Virus record (IMG/VR): IMGVR_UViG_3300021091_000001
Location: 1 to 64,000 of that record
Length of the DNA: 64,000 bases
From: a virus
Strand: one strand, 5' to 3'
The notes beneath the pieces are model-generated. The model had not been told where the DNA came from. It saw nothing but the letters and a program-made list of their open reading frames with translations, and searched no databases. The translations under genes and the position numbers were made by a program. Positions 1 through 8,875 of this stretch are shown piece after piece. Position 1 is the stretch's first letter. Each line of letters opens with the position of its first letter.

Positions 1-469
1 CTGCTGTTACTGCTGTATTATCAAGATTGATTGTAACTGTATCTGTTGCAGAAGCGACTGATGTAAGACCTGTACCGCCAGAAATGGTCAAAGTGTCTGT
101 GCCAGAAGTTATTGTTTGACTAGAACCACTGTCTGCAGCTACCGTAAACGACGTTGCAACGCCTGCAACAGCGGTATCGACATATCCTTTTGTTACAGCG
201 TGTGTCGAAGCAGATGGAGTCGGAACAACAACTGTTCCTGTAAATGTTTTATTACCAGAAATAGTTTGAGCAGTTGTGAGTGTAGTAAATGCACCAGAAC
301 CACCAATGGCAAGAATTGTTCCCGCCGTACCACCAGCGCCATTTGTTCCCTTACCGTAATAGAGGACGTCATCTACTTCTGTAAATGCTAATTCTGCGTT
401 TTCAAGCGACGCTGGTGCACCTGATGAGCCACCAGGAGCCCTTCTTTTGATTCTAATTGTATTTGACAT
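1..469 (-). CDS. Tail fibre / receptor-binding protein, N-terminal part (runs off window)
   Basis: The reading frame starts at the ATG at 469 and stays open to the window edge, so the C-terminus is missing. The N-terminus (MSNTIRIKRRAPGG) is followed by a glycine/threonine-rich stretch with repeats such as TISGNKTF and SGTDTLTISGG, and by a HAVTKGYVDTAV segment. The last is a classic phage tail-fibre motif that often precedes trimeric beta-structured shafts. It is the last gene of the late operon visible here and follows the small fibre-associated gene at 472-810. Likely role: host recognition at the tail tip. Family assignment is by pattern only. Confidence 0.75.
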   Translation of the reverse strand, partial: MSNTIRIKRRAPGGSSGAPASLENAELAFTEVDDVLYYGKGTNGAGGTAGTILAIGGSGAFTTLTTAQTISGNKTFTGTVVVPTPSASTHAVTKGYVDTAVAGVATSFTVAADSGSSQTITSGTDTLTISGGTGLTSVASATDTVTINLDNTAVTA

Positions 470-471
470 TT

Positions 472-810
472 TTAGAAGTTTCCTCCATCAACTAAATTTT
501 CTTCAGAATAGTTTATCCATTGATTGCCATTATAACGAAGGACATCACCTGAACCTACTGTCGAAATAGTAACGTCACTTAAACCATTGAGAACAGATTG
601 TGTTGCTATTTGTGATTCTGCAGATATTATTCTGTCTTTGACCGTTAAATGAGAACCGGCAGGATTTAGACCCATTACAGTTTGAATTGCTTCTACAGCG
701 TCATTTAAATTTGCGTGCTGTTGTGCATGAGGTACTACAACCGAATTTAAAGTATCTGTTGGGCTAGGATTGATGAAATTATCAAGGGAACCAGGATATT
801 GTGTTGGCAT
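472..810 (-). CDS. Small tail-fibre-associated protein
   Basis: 112 residues. The C-terminal half contains LSDVTISTVGSGDVLRYNGNQW, a short repeat common in phage fibre and baseplate proteins. The N-terminal half (HAQQHANLNDAVEAIQTVMG) resembles sequences that connect fibres to baseplates. It sits two bases from the fibre gene downstream and 7 bases from the gene upstream, so it is co-transcribed with both. It is probably a fibre adaptor or small fibre. The exact role cannot be told from sequence. Confidence 0.6.
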   Translation of the reverse strand: MPTQYPGSLDNFINPSPTDTLNSVVVPHAQQHANLNDAVEAIQTVMGLNPAGSHLTVKDRIISAESQIATQSVLNGLSDVTISTVGSGDVLRYNGNQWINYSEENLVDGGNF

Positions 811-817
811 ATTTCTC

Positions 818-1231
818 CTATAATGAAATAATTTTATTAGGGCCGTTTTCCCAAACTATAGTAATGGGACTTGATGAATTTGATCCAGTAAAAGGTAAAC
901 CAGTTGCGGTATCTACATAAAATATTAATCTTGATGTTTCGTCAGTTGCAGAAGACTGGTACCCAATAACGGCATTAAATGCAGAGCCATCATAATCTCC
1001 AATGATTAGATCACTTGCATCAACTACCCCTAAAGTAACAGTAACATTTTCAAGTGCATTTGATCTTTTTTTAATTGACCCAGCAGGTATATCAGAGACA
1101 TACTGATCAACATTTTGATTGGGTGTATATAAAGAATTGTTAATAATCAAAATCTTTATTTCAATTACAGATAAATTGATTTCGCCTTTTAAAAGAGATT
1201 CTTTTGTTTTCCCATAGATGAAATTACTCAT
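818..1231 (-). CDS. Phage tail/baseplate-associated protein, actinophage family
   Basis: 137 residues if started at the ATG at 1231, one base after the stop of the upstream gene. An upstream in-frame ATG (1345) would overlap the neighbour by more than 100 bases and is unlikely. The protein runs MSNFIYGKTKESLLKGEIN ... YTPNQNVDQYVSDIP ... VDTATGLPFT ... WENGPNKIISL. I recognise this pattern from many actinophage tail regions, where it is of unknown function. It lies between a structural gene and fibre genes. Presumed virion protein; function open. Confidence 0.6.
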   Translation of the reverse strand: MSNFIYGKTKESLLKGEINLSVIEIKILIINNSLYTPNQNVDQYVSDIPAGSIKKRSNALENVTVTLGVVDASDLIIGDYDGSAFNAVIGYQSSATDETSRLIFYVDTATGLPFTGSNSSSPITIVWENGPNKIISL

Positions 1232-1232
1232 T

Positions 1233-2003
1233 CTAGACGCCCACATCTTTGGATACAATAATTCTATATTTGTATCCTGACTTAAAATAATCTTTGTCAT
1301 CAGTAAAATACACAGGCGTTGCATCTTCTGATGGAAAATCAACATACACTTCTGGCTTCCACGAGTGCATCAACACTCTTGTTTCGATATTTTCCCATCT
1401 TGAAACATTGCGTTGTATCTTTTTTCTCTGTGCTTTAAAATAAAAATTATTTAAAAAGTTTGTAGCAGGACGTGAACTAAATTTAATAATAACTCTTCCA
1501 TTATTATAATCATTATTTAAATAAAAATCACCGTTAATTGGATTAACATCTGCTATATAAAATTTAGGGTTTTTTGCCAAAATTTGAACTGTCGTATAGG
1601 CGTCAGTTCTAATAGAATGATCCTCTACAAACAGTTCCTGAATAACTGGAACAGTGTAGGAATTAAATTCACTTGGAGTTGCACTTTCCTCTTGAGTAAA
1701 GCATATCTGTTCTTCGGAAATTGACTCATTTGCCGCATCCAAAAAATTGACAAGCCTAATTAAATACTCTTTATTTGTTTGCCTAGTAACATCCCAGTAC
1801 AACTTAAGAGTTCTTGATATTTGATTATAGTCAGCTATTGTATTAATTGGAAGAAAAGGTTGAGCTAAAACTGTAGGAGTAGCATGGTTAGTCTGAACTA
1901 TAAAATTTTCATTTTTAAGACTTGATATTTTAATTGTTTTACCAAATCTTATGACAACCATATTGGTATCAACAATGGCGTACTCAATTAACGGAAGGGT
2001 CAC
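1233..2003 (-). CDS. Putative virion structural protein
   Basis: 256 residues, no recognised family. The composition is beta-rich (many I/V/T/Y and N, few charged runs), compatible with an immunoglobulin-like or baseplate protein. It is the first gene after the major capsid protein and the hairpin at 2061-2088, so it may be transcribed by read-through or from its own promoter. The next gene starts one base after its stop. Function unknown. Confidence 0.5.
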   Translation of the reverse strand: MTLPLIEYAIVDTNMVVIRFGKTIKISSLKNENFIVQTNHATPTVLAQPFLPINTIADYNQISRTLKLYWDVTRQTNKEYLIRLVNFLDAANESISEEQICFTQEESATPSEFNSYTVPVIQELFVEDHSIRTDAYTTVQILAKNPKFYIADVNPINGDFYLNNDYNNGRVIIKFSSRPATNFLNNFYFKAQRKKIQRNVSRWENIETRVLMHSWKPEVYVDFPSEDATPVYFTDDKDYFKSGYKYRIIVSKDVGV

Positions 2004-2048
2004 ATTAATCTCCTGATTACAAACTAATAATATTAGTAACCAATCATT

Positions 2049-2088
2049 GGAATAAAAGAACAGGGGGCGACCCGAAAGTCGCCCCCTG
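2049..2088 (-). terminator. Intrinsic terminator after the major capsid gene
   Basis: An 11-bp perfect stem (2061-2071 with 2078-2088, GC-rich) has a CCGAAA/TTTCGG loop. On the minus strand it is followed by a T-rich run. It lies about 40 bases past the capsid gene stop and probably lowers expression of the genes after the capsid gene. Confidence 0.75.
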
Positions 2089-2128
2089 CTTTTAGGGTAT
2101 CGTAACTATAACTACCCTAAGGTTTTTT

Positions 2129-3190
2129 TTAGAGGTTCGAAGTAATCGATCTTGTGACTTCTACTTCGTAGTTACGTGCTAGCTTGACATTCTTAGCAAC
2201 GGTGATACCTTCACCGTCACCCAGCATGACAATATCGTAGCGCTCCTTCATCTTCATTGAACGAATGTCACGGCTTGGATCATCGAACTGATCGGTGCTC
2301 ATGTCATCCTTGACGAGGAGTGTGCCAACCTCATTACGATCAATGAGGAATAGGTCTGACTTAGCTGGTGTTGCGCCACTCTTAGCGGTGAAGCTGACGA
2401 ATGGTGAAACAATAACGTTCAAGCCCATTGGAGCAGTAGCATTAAGCGTACCTTCCTTGGACTGTGGACGGTAACCCCAGCTTGTATTCATCTGTGCGCC
2501 ACCTGCGTGGAAGACATTGTCCTTGAGGAACAATGACCACATAAGTGGGTGAAGGATGAAGTCAGTTGGAACATGATTCTCAGCCATGAGAACTGCAGCC
2601 ATATCAACGATATTGTCCCAGGCAATTGTCTGGTTCAATGCGCCGTTGATGTCACGACCACTTGTGTCGTCATAGCTGCCACTGTCGTTGTCAAAGACGA
2701 TGGTTGCAGCGTCCTTGAAGCGACTAAGAGCAATTTGTTCCTTGAGACGTGCCATGGCGCGTCCTGCAGCTCTTACGTGCATGCCTACGATATCCCAAAG
2801 GGAGTCAGCAATTACTTCCTCAGTAAAGGCCAGCTTTACGCCCTTCTTTGATACCTTGCCCTCGATCTGCTTGGCAAATGCGAGTGCTTGTTCTGGGTAC
2901 TCTTGTCCTTCGGGTATCTCTGCTGCTTGGATGGCATTTACTGCAGGGAACTCCAAGGAGCGTCCCTTTCCGAGGCGAACTGTTGAGAGAAGTGGCGTAA
3001 CCAGCAATTGTGGCTCAGCTGCTTCCTTAAGAGTGCGAGAGATTATTTTGGGGAAGAGGATTGCAGCGTCAGACGATGCAAATGCTTCCTTAATAGTTAC
3101 TCTGTTATCTTCGTCAATATATCCATCCTCGGCCAGCGCGGCTTCCCAAGCTGGGAGACCCGAGAGGAGCTCTTGGATTGTCTTACTCAT
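2129..3190 (-). CDS. Major capsid protein (HK97-like fold)
   Basis: 353 residues, a usual size for HK97-type capsid proteins. The N-terminal third is helical and charged (IQELLSGLPAWEAALAEDG...). It is followed by KGRSLEFPAV and a long E-loop-like segment (EIPEGQEYPEQALAFAKQIEGKVSKKGVKLAFTEE), then a P-domain with VPTDFILHPLMWSLFLKD. It lies downstream of protease/scaffold and decoration genes, the canonical order. Codons are more C-ending and the gene is GC-richer than its neighbours, as expected for a very abundant protein, and a strong terminator follows. Assignment rests on motif pattern plus gene order. Confidence 0.85.
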   Translation of the reverse strand: MSKTIQELLSGLPAWEAALAEDGYIDEDNRVTIKEAFASSDAAILFPKIISRTLKEAAEPQLLVTPLLSTVRLGKGRSLEFPAVNAIQAAEIPEGQEYPEQALAFAKQIEGKVSKKGVKLAFTEEVIADSLWDIVGMHVRAAGRAMARLKEQIALSRFKDAATIVFDNDSGSYDDTSGRDINGALNQTIAWDNIVDMAAVLMAENHVPTDFILHPLMWSLFLKDNVFHAGGAQMNTSWGYRPQSKEGTLNATAPMGLNVIVSPFVSFTAKSGATPAKSDLFLIDRNEVGTLLVKDDMSTDQFDDPSRDIRSMKMKERYDIVMLGDGEGITVAKNVKLARNYEVEVTRSITSNL

Positions 3191-3224
3191 CTTAGGATTA
3201 TTCCTCCTGTGCTATTTTCTTTTA

Positions 3225-3998
3225 TTATATTGTGAGATTAACGCGGAATGCGCCAATCACGTTGTGGACATCCAGGTTGCTACGGATACCAAGCTTGCCC
3301 GAGAAAGCGCCTGAGCGAGTAAGCTCAAACACAGTCTTAAGTGCACCTGGGTCTGAAGGAAGCTGCATATAAGAAAGCAAGCCATCATCAAAGTTGGTTG
3401 CAAACTTCTCAACCTCTACTACCTTACCAACCTGGAGGTAAGAATAGACTGCAGAGCTGTTGTAGAAATCAGCAGCAGCTGCCTTCACTGGACGTCCCAT
3501 ATGATCGGAACGCACCACATCACCGGCAGCAACGTCAGCGTTGATGCCTGAAACCATTGGGTACTCTACGTAGCCATGGGTAATGAACCCAGCACCCTGT
3601 GAGGTGCCCTTGTCGAATGGACGGTAGAGGTCGTACTGTGCAACACCTACTGGAACTGATCTTGCAGCAACAGTAACAGTGTCAGTTGCTCCAGAGCTGT
3701 AAGATGGAGTTGCACCATCTAGTGGATCCCAAGATGATGGCATGTTGTCACCAAAAGTGATTGCAGCCGATGTACCATTAGCTGGAACAACTCTTGAATC
3801 ACCAGCTGAGTCGGTTACGACTGAAAGAATTGTACCCTTAGTGATGACGATCTCGAAACGATCATCTTCACTGTCAAGGTACCATGTAGGAAGGCCAGGA
3901 TGTGGCAGGAGGTAAGCTGCTGGGGCAATACCCTCTGAGATTACGAAACGACCTGCGCCGGTCTTAGTGCCTACCTTACGGAATTTAGCTAAACTCAT
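3225..3998 (-). CDS. Capsid decoration / head-stabilising protein candidate
   Basis: 257 residues with a beta-rich pattern: repeated GD.V and PVG..QYDLYRPFDKGTSQGAGFITHGYVEYPMV. It lies directly between the protease/scaffold gene and the capsid gene, the usual slot for decoration proteins. Like the capsid gene it uses C-ending codons, suggesting high expression. The upstream Shine-Dalgarno is AAGGAGAAACTTAA before ATG. No catalytic motif is visible. The decoration role is inferred from position and expression signature only. Confidence 0.55.
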   Translation of the reverse strand: MSLAKFRKVGTKTGAGRFVISEGIAPAAYLLPHPGLPTWYLDSEDDRFEIVITKGTILSVVTDSAGDSRVVPANGTSAAITFGDNMPSSWDPLDGATPSYSSGATDTVTVAARSVPVGVAQYDLYRPFDKGTSQGAGFITHGYVEYPMVSGINADVAAGDVVRSDHMGRPVKAAAADFYNSSAVYSYLQVGKVVEVEKFATNFDDGLLSYMQLPSDPGALKTVFELTRSGAFSGKLGIRSNLDVHNVIGAFRVNLTI

Positions 3999-4023
3999 TT
4001 AAGTTTCTCCTTGAAATATAAAT

Positions 4024-5490
4024 TTATAGTTTTCTGCGGCCCATGAGAGCATCTACAAATACTTGCTCTGGGATTGATTCTGTTTTTGATTTTTCTTCTT
4101 TGATCTGACCATCAATGGTGGTGACATTGTCCTCACCCTCAACAGCTTCGATTTCAGAATTGATTTCTGGCATTGGTGCCTTGTTTGATTTAAATTGTGG
4201 CATCTTTGCAAGATCTCTTAGTGAATCTGCTAACGAAGAAGCAGTACGCTTTGCATGCTCCTCAATAAGCTCTTCTCTTTCTTCTGCAGCTTCAACACCA
4301 GCAGCAATCTTTGCATCAACAACTCTTTCAACAAGAGTTCTGTGCAATGCGCTTCTGAGCTTTGCATTCTCTTCTTCAAGGGCCTTAACTCTTTCGAGTT
4401 TCTCGGAATCCTCGTTCTCAGCGACTTCTTCTTTATCGTTGAGTGAATCCTCCTGAGTTTCGCCCTCTTTAGAAACAGTCTGAGTTTCCTCAGACTTCTC
4501 ATCGGATTCTTCAGATTCTTCAGAATCAACAACTTCTTCAGTATGTTCTTCTGTTCTCTCTGCGTCCTCTTCGGAGACCTTTTCTTCGCTTGATTCAGCG
4601 ACTTCTTCTTGTTCTTCTTTAGCGTCGACTTCTTCGCCCTGAACTTCTTCAGAAACTTCTTCTTGCTGCTTTGATTCTGAAGCAATAGAAGACAAAGAAT
4701 CGCTCAATTCTTGAGCAACAAGAAGAATATCTTCTTCTTTAGTAGAATTATCCATTTTTTCATTCTCCTGAGAATCAGTACTGACCATTATATCTTCAGT
4801 AGATAGTAATGCAGTATTAGATTTATTGTAATTTTCGCTCTCCTGGATTGAAAGTGCTGTCAAAAAAGCTCCCTTAAGATGTAAGTAAAGAGGCTTTGAT
4901 TCTTTCTTTTTCATATTTGAAAAAACTGATTCATTTTCTTCTACAGAGATAATATCTTCTTTATCCATACTTAAAAGAAAAGCTGAGCTTTTAGCTACCC
5001 ATTCGCCATCTGAGGTATCTAGTGACCCAGAATTAGGAGAATTGATTGATCTAACGCTTGACTTTGAGTCAGCTGGTTGATTCACAAAAGAATACTCTTT
5101 AAAAGAGATTTCTTGCATGTCGACAAATGCTAATTTGCCCTTATAAACCTGGCCTCTTCTATACTTTGAAAACTTAGGCCTTCCGTTGTCATCTTCTTTA
5201 GCTAGATCGTCGCCAGTAATTGAACATACTGCTTTTCCAGCCCTTCCACCAACAGAACCTGTCAAATATCTCTTATCAAGAACTTTTTGAATTGCAGCCG
5301 GATCTGTAATTGCAACTTGCAAACGCACAAATGAAGAACCATCTGCTTCTTTATCCATCCTTGCAGCCATAACTCTACCGATTGGTTCCGAGTTAATATC
5401 ATGATTGAGAATAATTGGCTTTGGATATGGCTCAACCCAAGACTGGAGAGCCTTTTCTAATTCTGCTGCAGAGTAATTATTATAATTTCC
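4024..5490 (-). CDS. Prohead protease with acidic scaffold region, C-terminal part of a frame-split gene
   Basis: This is the main part of the capsid-maturation protease. It starts in register at NYNNYSAAELEKAL, then has SWVEPYPKPIILNHDINSEPIGRV, TGSVGGRAGKAVCSI and a conserved ISFKEYSFVNQPAD block, all typical of phage prohead proteases. A long Glu/Ser/Lys-rich coiled tail (about residues 230-440) looks like a fused scaffold. The normal N-terminus (MSFDFVENF...AAIHEGLT) is in another frame at 5480-5626. Removing one A from the AAA at 5486-5488 joins them as GLTRNYNNYS. See the companion entry and finding. Confidence 0.7.
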   Translation of the reverse strand, partial: GNYNNYSAAELEKALQSWVEPYPKPIILNHDINSEPIGRVMAARMDKEADGSSFVRLQVAITDPAAIQKVLDKRYLTGSVGGRAGKAVCSITGDDLAKEDDNGRPKFSKYRRGQVYKGKLAFVDMQEISFKEYSFVNQPADSKSSVRSINSPNSGSLDTSDGEWVAKSSAFLLSMDKEDIISVEENESVFSNMKKKESKPLYLHLKGAFLTALSIQESENYNKSNTALLSTEDIMVSTDSQENEKMDNSTKEEDILLVAQELSDSLSSIASESKQQEEVSEEVQGEEVDAKEEQEEVAESSEEKVSEEDAERTEEHTEEVVDSEESEESDEKSEETQTVSKEGETQEDSLNDKEEVAENEDSEKLERVKALEEENAKLRSALHRTLVERVVDAKIAAGVEAAEEREELIEEHAKRTASSLADSLRDLAKMPQFKSNKAPMPEINSEIEAVEGEDNVTTIDGQIKEEKSKTESIPEQVFVDALMGRRKL

Positions 5491-5626
5491 GTGTAAGACC
5501 TTCGTGTATAGCTGCAACCTCAATAATAAGACCGCTATTTGAATTAATTGCTTCCTCAAAGGAAACATTCATTTTTGAAAAGTCTGGAAGTTGAACAGTA
5601 AAATTTTCTACGAAATCAAAACTCAT
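5480..5626 (-). CDS. Prohead protease, N-terminal fragment (frame-split)
   Basis: 48 residues from the ATG at 5626, preceded by GGAGAAACC. The sequence MSFDFVENFTVQLPDFSKMN ... SGLIIEVAAIHEGLTRKL then stops at TAA TAA (5482-5477 region). The motif IEVAAIHEGLT is the usual N-terminal strand of phage prohead proteases, which continues as TRNY...YS. That continuation lies in the overlapping +1 frame. Either one extra base is present in the sequence, or the ribosome shifts +1 at TTA TAA, or the gene is broken. Confidence 0.6.
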   Translation of the reverse strand: MSFDFVENFTVQLPDFSKMNVSFEEAINSNSGLIIEVAAIHEGLTRKL

Positions 5627-5730
5627 TGGTTTCTCCGTGTTTGCATAGCATACTCGCTTGAACTATATAGTAAATTTGCTTTTATAACATTAAACAATTT
5701 TATATAAAGATATCATGTTTTTATATAGTT

Positions 5731-6492
5731 TTAAAATATTATCATTTCTCTTGCATCACCATTTGTTTTAAAATGATCTAGCATTGCCTCATGCATAATG
5801 TGAGGTGCATAAATATAACTCGCGCAATACAGTTCTAGACCATTTTTAGCTGCATTCACAGACCATCCCAAGTCCTCGCCTTGTATGTGCAGTTCATAAT
5901 CAACAAGATTATAAGTTTTTTTTGACATCATCTTTGCTGCCATTATGACATCAGATTTAAAATAACTTCCCAGTGGATATTCTTTTGTTCTATGTGCTTT
6001 GTATGAATCTTTATCAAGCCATGTCATTACACTTGGATAATCCACTCCAACAGGAGTCATAAACATTAAAGGATTTACAGCATCTGCGCCGTCATTAATG
6101 TGACTAATTAAAAGTTCTATTGTTGAAGGATTTTTTAAGATAATGTCTGAATCAAGACTGAAATAATAATCTGGTTGTATTTCTCTTACTCGAGAAAGAA
6201 GAGAGTTTCTAAGAGAAACCATGTTCTCATATTTTGAAATACTCCATTGTCTTCCGTTTTCTATATGCTCAAAATGAGGAACGTCTTTTCTTTCTCGAAT
6301 TTCATACAAAGGAATTTCTGGATGAACTTGTCTCCACCTATGTAGCATGGTGGCAGTCTCTTCATCATCTGGACTTGTCTCAAATATAAAACCTATTTTT
6401 GATAAAGGAATTGATTGTCTTTCCAATGCCATTGCCCACAATGGAAAAATCCAACTTCTTTTATAAATAGGACAACCTATTATTAGCTTCAT
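5731..6492 (-). CDS. GT-A-fold glycosyltransferase
   Basis: 253 residues. The N-terminus MKLIIGCPIYKR and the metal-binding DxD motif FSLDSDIIL (D114, D116) fit a family-2-like or related GT-A nucleotide-sugar transferase. A later H-x-H-like segment (YELHIQGEDLGWS) fits the acceptor side. It sits between the portal-side genes and the protease gene. Glycosyltransferases inserted in head modules are common in actinophages and may decorate capsid or other virion proteins with sugar. Donor and acceptor cannot be read from sequence. A 100-base gene-free stretch separates it from the protease start. Confidence 0.7.
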   Translation of the reverse strand: MKLIIGCPIYKRSWIFPLWAMALERQSIPLSKIGFIFETSPDDEETATMLHRWRQVHPEIPLYEIRERKDVPHFEHIENGRQWSISKYENMVSLRNSLLSRVREIQPDYYFSLDSDIILKNPSTIELLISHINDGADAVNPLMFMTPVGVDYPSVMTWLDKDSYKAHRTKEYPLGSYFKSDVIMAAKMMSKKTYNLVDYELHIQGEDLGWSVNAAKNGLELYCASYIYAPHIMHEAMLDHFKTNGDAREMIIF

Positions 6493-6497
6493 ATATA

Positions 6498-6803
6498 TTA
6501 TTCAGCTTCGATTTTTATTTCTTCTTTTTTGATAGCAGGTTTTTTAGCTGCAGTTTCTTTTTCCTCAACAAACTTTTCTGCTTTGATATTTTTTTCTACT
6601 ACAACTGGAGTTAGTTTTTTTGTTTCTTCTTCAGAATCTTCAAAAACTATATTGAACATTTCCATCATTCCGTCTATAACATCAGCAAGAATCTGCAAAG
6701 CAAGTCTGACTTGACCATTTTCTACTGCTGATTTGAAACCTTGAATTGCATCTTCTTCTCTCGTGTATTCTTTTGAGACTTCTGAAGTAATCATTATTGA
6801 CAT
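6498..6803 (-). CDS. Small acidic/lysine-rich protein after portal
   Basis: 101 residues from ATG 6803, one base after the portal stop, with GAGGATTA as ribosome site. The N-terminal half is helical (EDAIQGFKSAVENGQVRLALQILADVIDGMMEMF). The C-terminal half is a Glu/Lys-rich low-complexity tail. The helical part resembles small phage proteins found beside portals. No function is assigned; a head-assembly accessory role is inferred from position. Confidence 0.55.
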   Translation of the reverse strand: MSIMITSEVSKEYTREEDAIQGFKSAVENGQVRLALQILADVIDGMMEMFNIVFEDSEEETKKLTPVVVEKNIKAEKFVEEKETAAKKPAIKKEEIKIEAE

Positions 6804-6804
6804 A

Positions 6805-8448
6805 TTAATCCTCTTTTGACATTTGATCATCTTGTATGATTACATTATACTGCTCTTCCAACAGATTTTCAACTAAACCAATCCATGTAGAATCGGATCT
6901 TTTTATATTTGGAGATGTTCTTCTTCCCTGTTGATTTTGTGGCCTAACTAAGTTGCCAACTCCTCTTCTTCTTGAGGGCAAGTTTCTTTGACCAGAGGAA
7001 GCTGAAGATTGTTTGTCTCCATCTTTTGTTACGTCTTTAGACTGCTGAGCTTTTGCTTGAGCGTCCATTTGTGCGGCAGCCATGTCCATCTGCATTTGTG
7101 ATTGAATGCCTTGGAATGTAGCCTCCAAATCTATATTTGGATCTTCGCCAAGTTTGATTCTTGCTTCGTCAATCGAAATAAGAGAGTTAACATATTTTTG
7201 TATTATATGTGTTTCTTTCTTAACTTGAGTGTCAACGTCAATCTCATTAAATTTGAAATAACATCTGTCTGAAACTTCCGATGTAATTGGATTAATAAGA
7301 GGATCAAACCCGCCTTCAAACAACAATTCATTAAGAATATTTACTCTTACCATCTCAGCAAATTGTTTTTGAAAATGCTTGATTTTATCGTAAAGAGCAG
7401 TGTCTAATCTTTCTGTTACAGATCTATTTCCACCATTCATGCTCATTCCCAAATGATGAGGAGAAACACCTAAACCAATAGCAACTCTTTCCTTAAAGTG
7501 ATCAAGATATGCACTTGCATCTAGTGCTTCATTTGCTGATCCGACGACTTCAACGTCATGTCTAAATGGAAGAATTAATCCGCCTTCTGCTCTGAGGTTT
7601 TCTATCTCAGCAGCTGCTTGATCAATTTCTTCTGGCTCAGCTGGTTGATCTGCTGTGCCAATTCTGTATTTATACAATGGAAAAAGTTCTCTGTGAACTA
7701 GATTTTGAATGTCTTCTTCCATCTGACGTAGAGCAATGACGTCATCTAAAACATTTGATAGAAATGGCGTACCAAAAGCTCTCCCTGGTTTTCTATCAAA
7801 GAAAAGATGTATTATTCTGTCAGCTGACCATACAGGATCCCTATCTGTAGGAGCATAGGTTAGAGGATCTGTTTGCTGTTGGTATGATTTAGGTCTATTG
7901 TGCTTATCGCGCAGAATTCTAGTTTGCTCTGTTGGAATTAAATAATATCCAACAACAGGAAAACCACCATTGATTCCATCAAGTTTTATTGGAAAATACT
8001 CTGACATATCTGCTCTTGCTTTTACGATAAAAACATTTGCAAATTTGAATAGCTGATCAGATAAATCAATAAGAAAATCTAGAAATGGTCTTTTCATTGC
8101 CATTTCCATGTAGTCTATTCTTTGATACAAATAAGCTACAGCCTCTGGATTTTCTCCAACAATCTGCCAACCTTCCTTCCAAAATAAGTCTTTGTATTTT
8201 GCTACAGCTTGTTTGACATATGAGTCTGTATCAACTGCTTGAATAATGCGATCAAAATCATATGGCGAAGGTTCAAAATTGCTTCTGCCAGTATAAAAAT
8301 AGTTTGTCCCTTTATAGCCTAGAGCAAGGGCAGCTATTCTCATGGCCTTACCAAGAGAGCTTATTCTTTCTGGCGGAAGTTGAGCTGCTACAAAATCAGC
8401 TTCACTAAGTTCTAGCCTTCTGAAAGGAAGGTATTGACGCAATGGCAT
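6805..8448 (-). CDS. Portal protein
   Basis: 547 residues, the usual size for siphovirus/myovirus portals. Recognisable segments are DTDSYVKQAVAKYKDLFWKEGW, SADRIIHLFFDRKPGRAFGTPFLSNVLDDVIALRQMEEDIQNLVHRELFPLYKYR and LGVSPHHLGMSMNGGNRSVTERLDTALYDKIKHFQ. These match the portal stem, clip and wing pattern with a typical PxxLG...N+S..E motif. A Q-rich tail follows. It forms the dodecameric DNA gate at the capsid vertex. Neighbours are head genes, supporting the call. Confidence 0.85.
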   Translation of the reverse strand: MPLRQYLPFRRLELSEADFVAAQLPPERISSLGKAMRIAALALGYKGTNYFYTGRSNFEPSPYDFDRIIQAVDTDSYVKQAVAKYKDLFWKEGWQIVGENPEAVAYLYQRIDYMEMAMKRPFLDFLIDLSDQLFKFANVFIVKARADMSEYFPIKLDGINGGFPVVGYYLIPTEQTRILRDKHNRPKSYQQQTDPLTYAPTDRDPVWSADRIIHLFFDRKPGRAFGTPFLSNVLDDVIALRQMEEDIQNLVHRELFPLYKYRIGTADQPAEPEEIDQAAAEIENLRAEGGLILPFRHDVEVVGSANEALDASAYLDHFKERVAIGLGVSPHHLGMSMNGGNRSVTERLDTALYDKIKHFQKQFAEMVRVNILNELLFEGGFDPLINPITSEVSDRCYFKFNEIDVDTQVKKETHIIQKYVNSLISIDEARIKLGEDPNIDLEATFQGIQSQMQMDMAAAQMDAQAKAQQSKDVTKDGDKQSSASSGQRNLPSRRRGVGNLVRPQNQQGRRTSPNIKRSDSTWIGLVENLLEEQYNVIIQDDQMSKED

Positions 8449-8514
8449 AAGAGGCTACACTCCAAAATTAAATAGGAATTATTTCTGTATAGTACAGTTT
8501 ATAATTATTTAAAT

Positions 8515-8694
8515 TCAGCTTTTGCCTTCAGCGTCCTGGAATGTCTTATTAATAATAATTCCCTTAATTGACTCCAGCCAGAACACCGTCTCTGGCTCAG
8601 AAAAATCGCTCTTATAAGACAAATTTGAATTTGTAATCTTGATACTAATAGTAAATTCTTTTTCTTCTACTTTTTCAACAGTTTCTTCTGACAT
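8515..8694 (-). CDS. Small hypothetical protein upstream of portal
   Basis: 59 residues (MSEETVEKVEEKEFTISIKI ... DAEGKS). The ATG at 8694 shares its A with the TAA of the preceding gene, so translation is coupled. It is acidic at the N-terminus with a beta-rich middle. There is no family match. The tight coupling and clean reading frame support a real gene. Confidence 0.55.
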   Translation of the reverse strand: MSEETVEKVEEKEFTISIKITNSNLSYKSDFSEPETVFWLESIKGIIINKTFQDAEGKS

Positions 8695-8861
8695 TACTTA
8701 TCCTTTTTGCTTGTATTTTTTGCGGACTCAGTCATTGACTGAATCTGAGCTGTTAACTGCTTAATTGTAGCATCTTTGACAATGGTTTCTGTCATTAATT
8801 GATTAATTTTTTCTTGAAATGACTGAACTATTAAATTAATATCTAAGTTTCGATCTTGCAC
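8694..8861 (-). CDS. Small coiled-coil protein, GTG start
   Basis: 55 residues starting at GTG 8861, with AAAGGAG nine bases upstream. The sequence is a single amphipathic helix pattern (LIVQSFQEKINQLMTETIVKDATIKQLTAQIQSM) ending in a lysine-rich tail, so a short coiled coil is likely. It is coupled to the next gene by a one-base stop/start overlap. Function unknown. Confidence 0.55.
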   Translation of the reverse strand: MQDRNLDINLIVQSFQEKINQLMTETIVKDATIKQLTAQIQSMTESAKNTSKKDK

Positions 8862-8875
8862 TTGCGCGCACTCCT

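Noticed and set aside
116-391. Plus-strand ORF of 91 codons inside the fibre gene
   Set aside because: Antisense to a well-supported fibre reading frame; Cys/Ser/Asn-rich low-quality sequence and no ribosome site.
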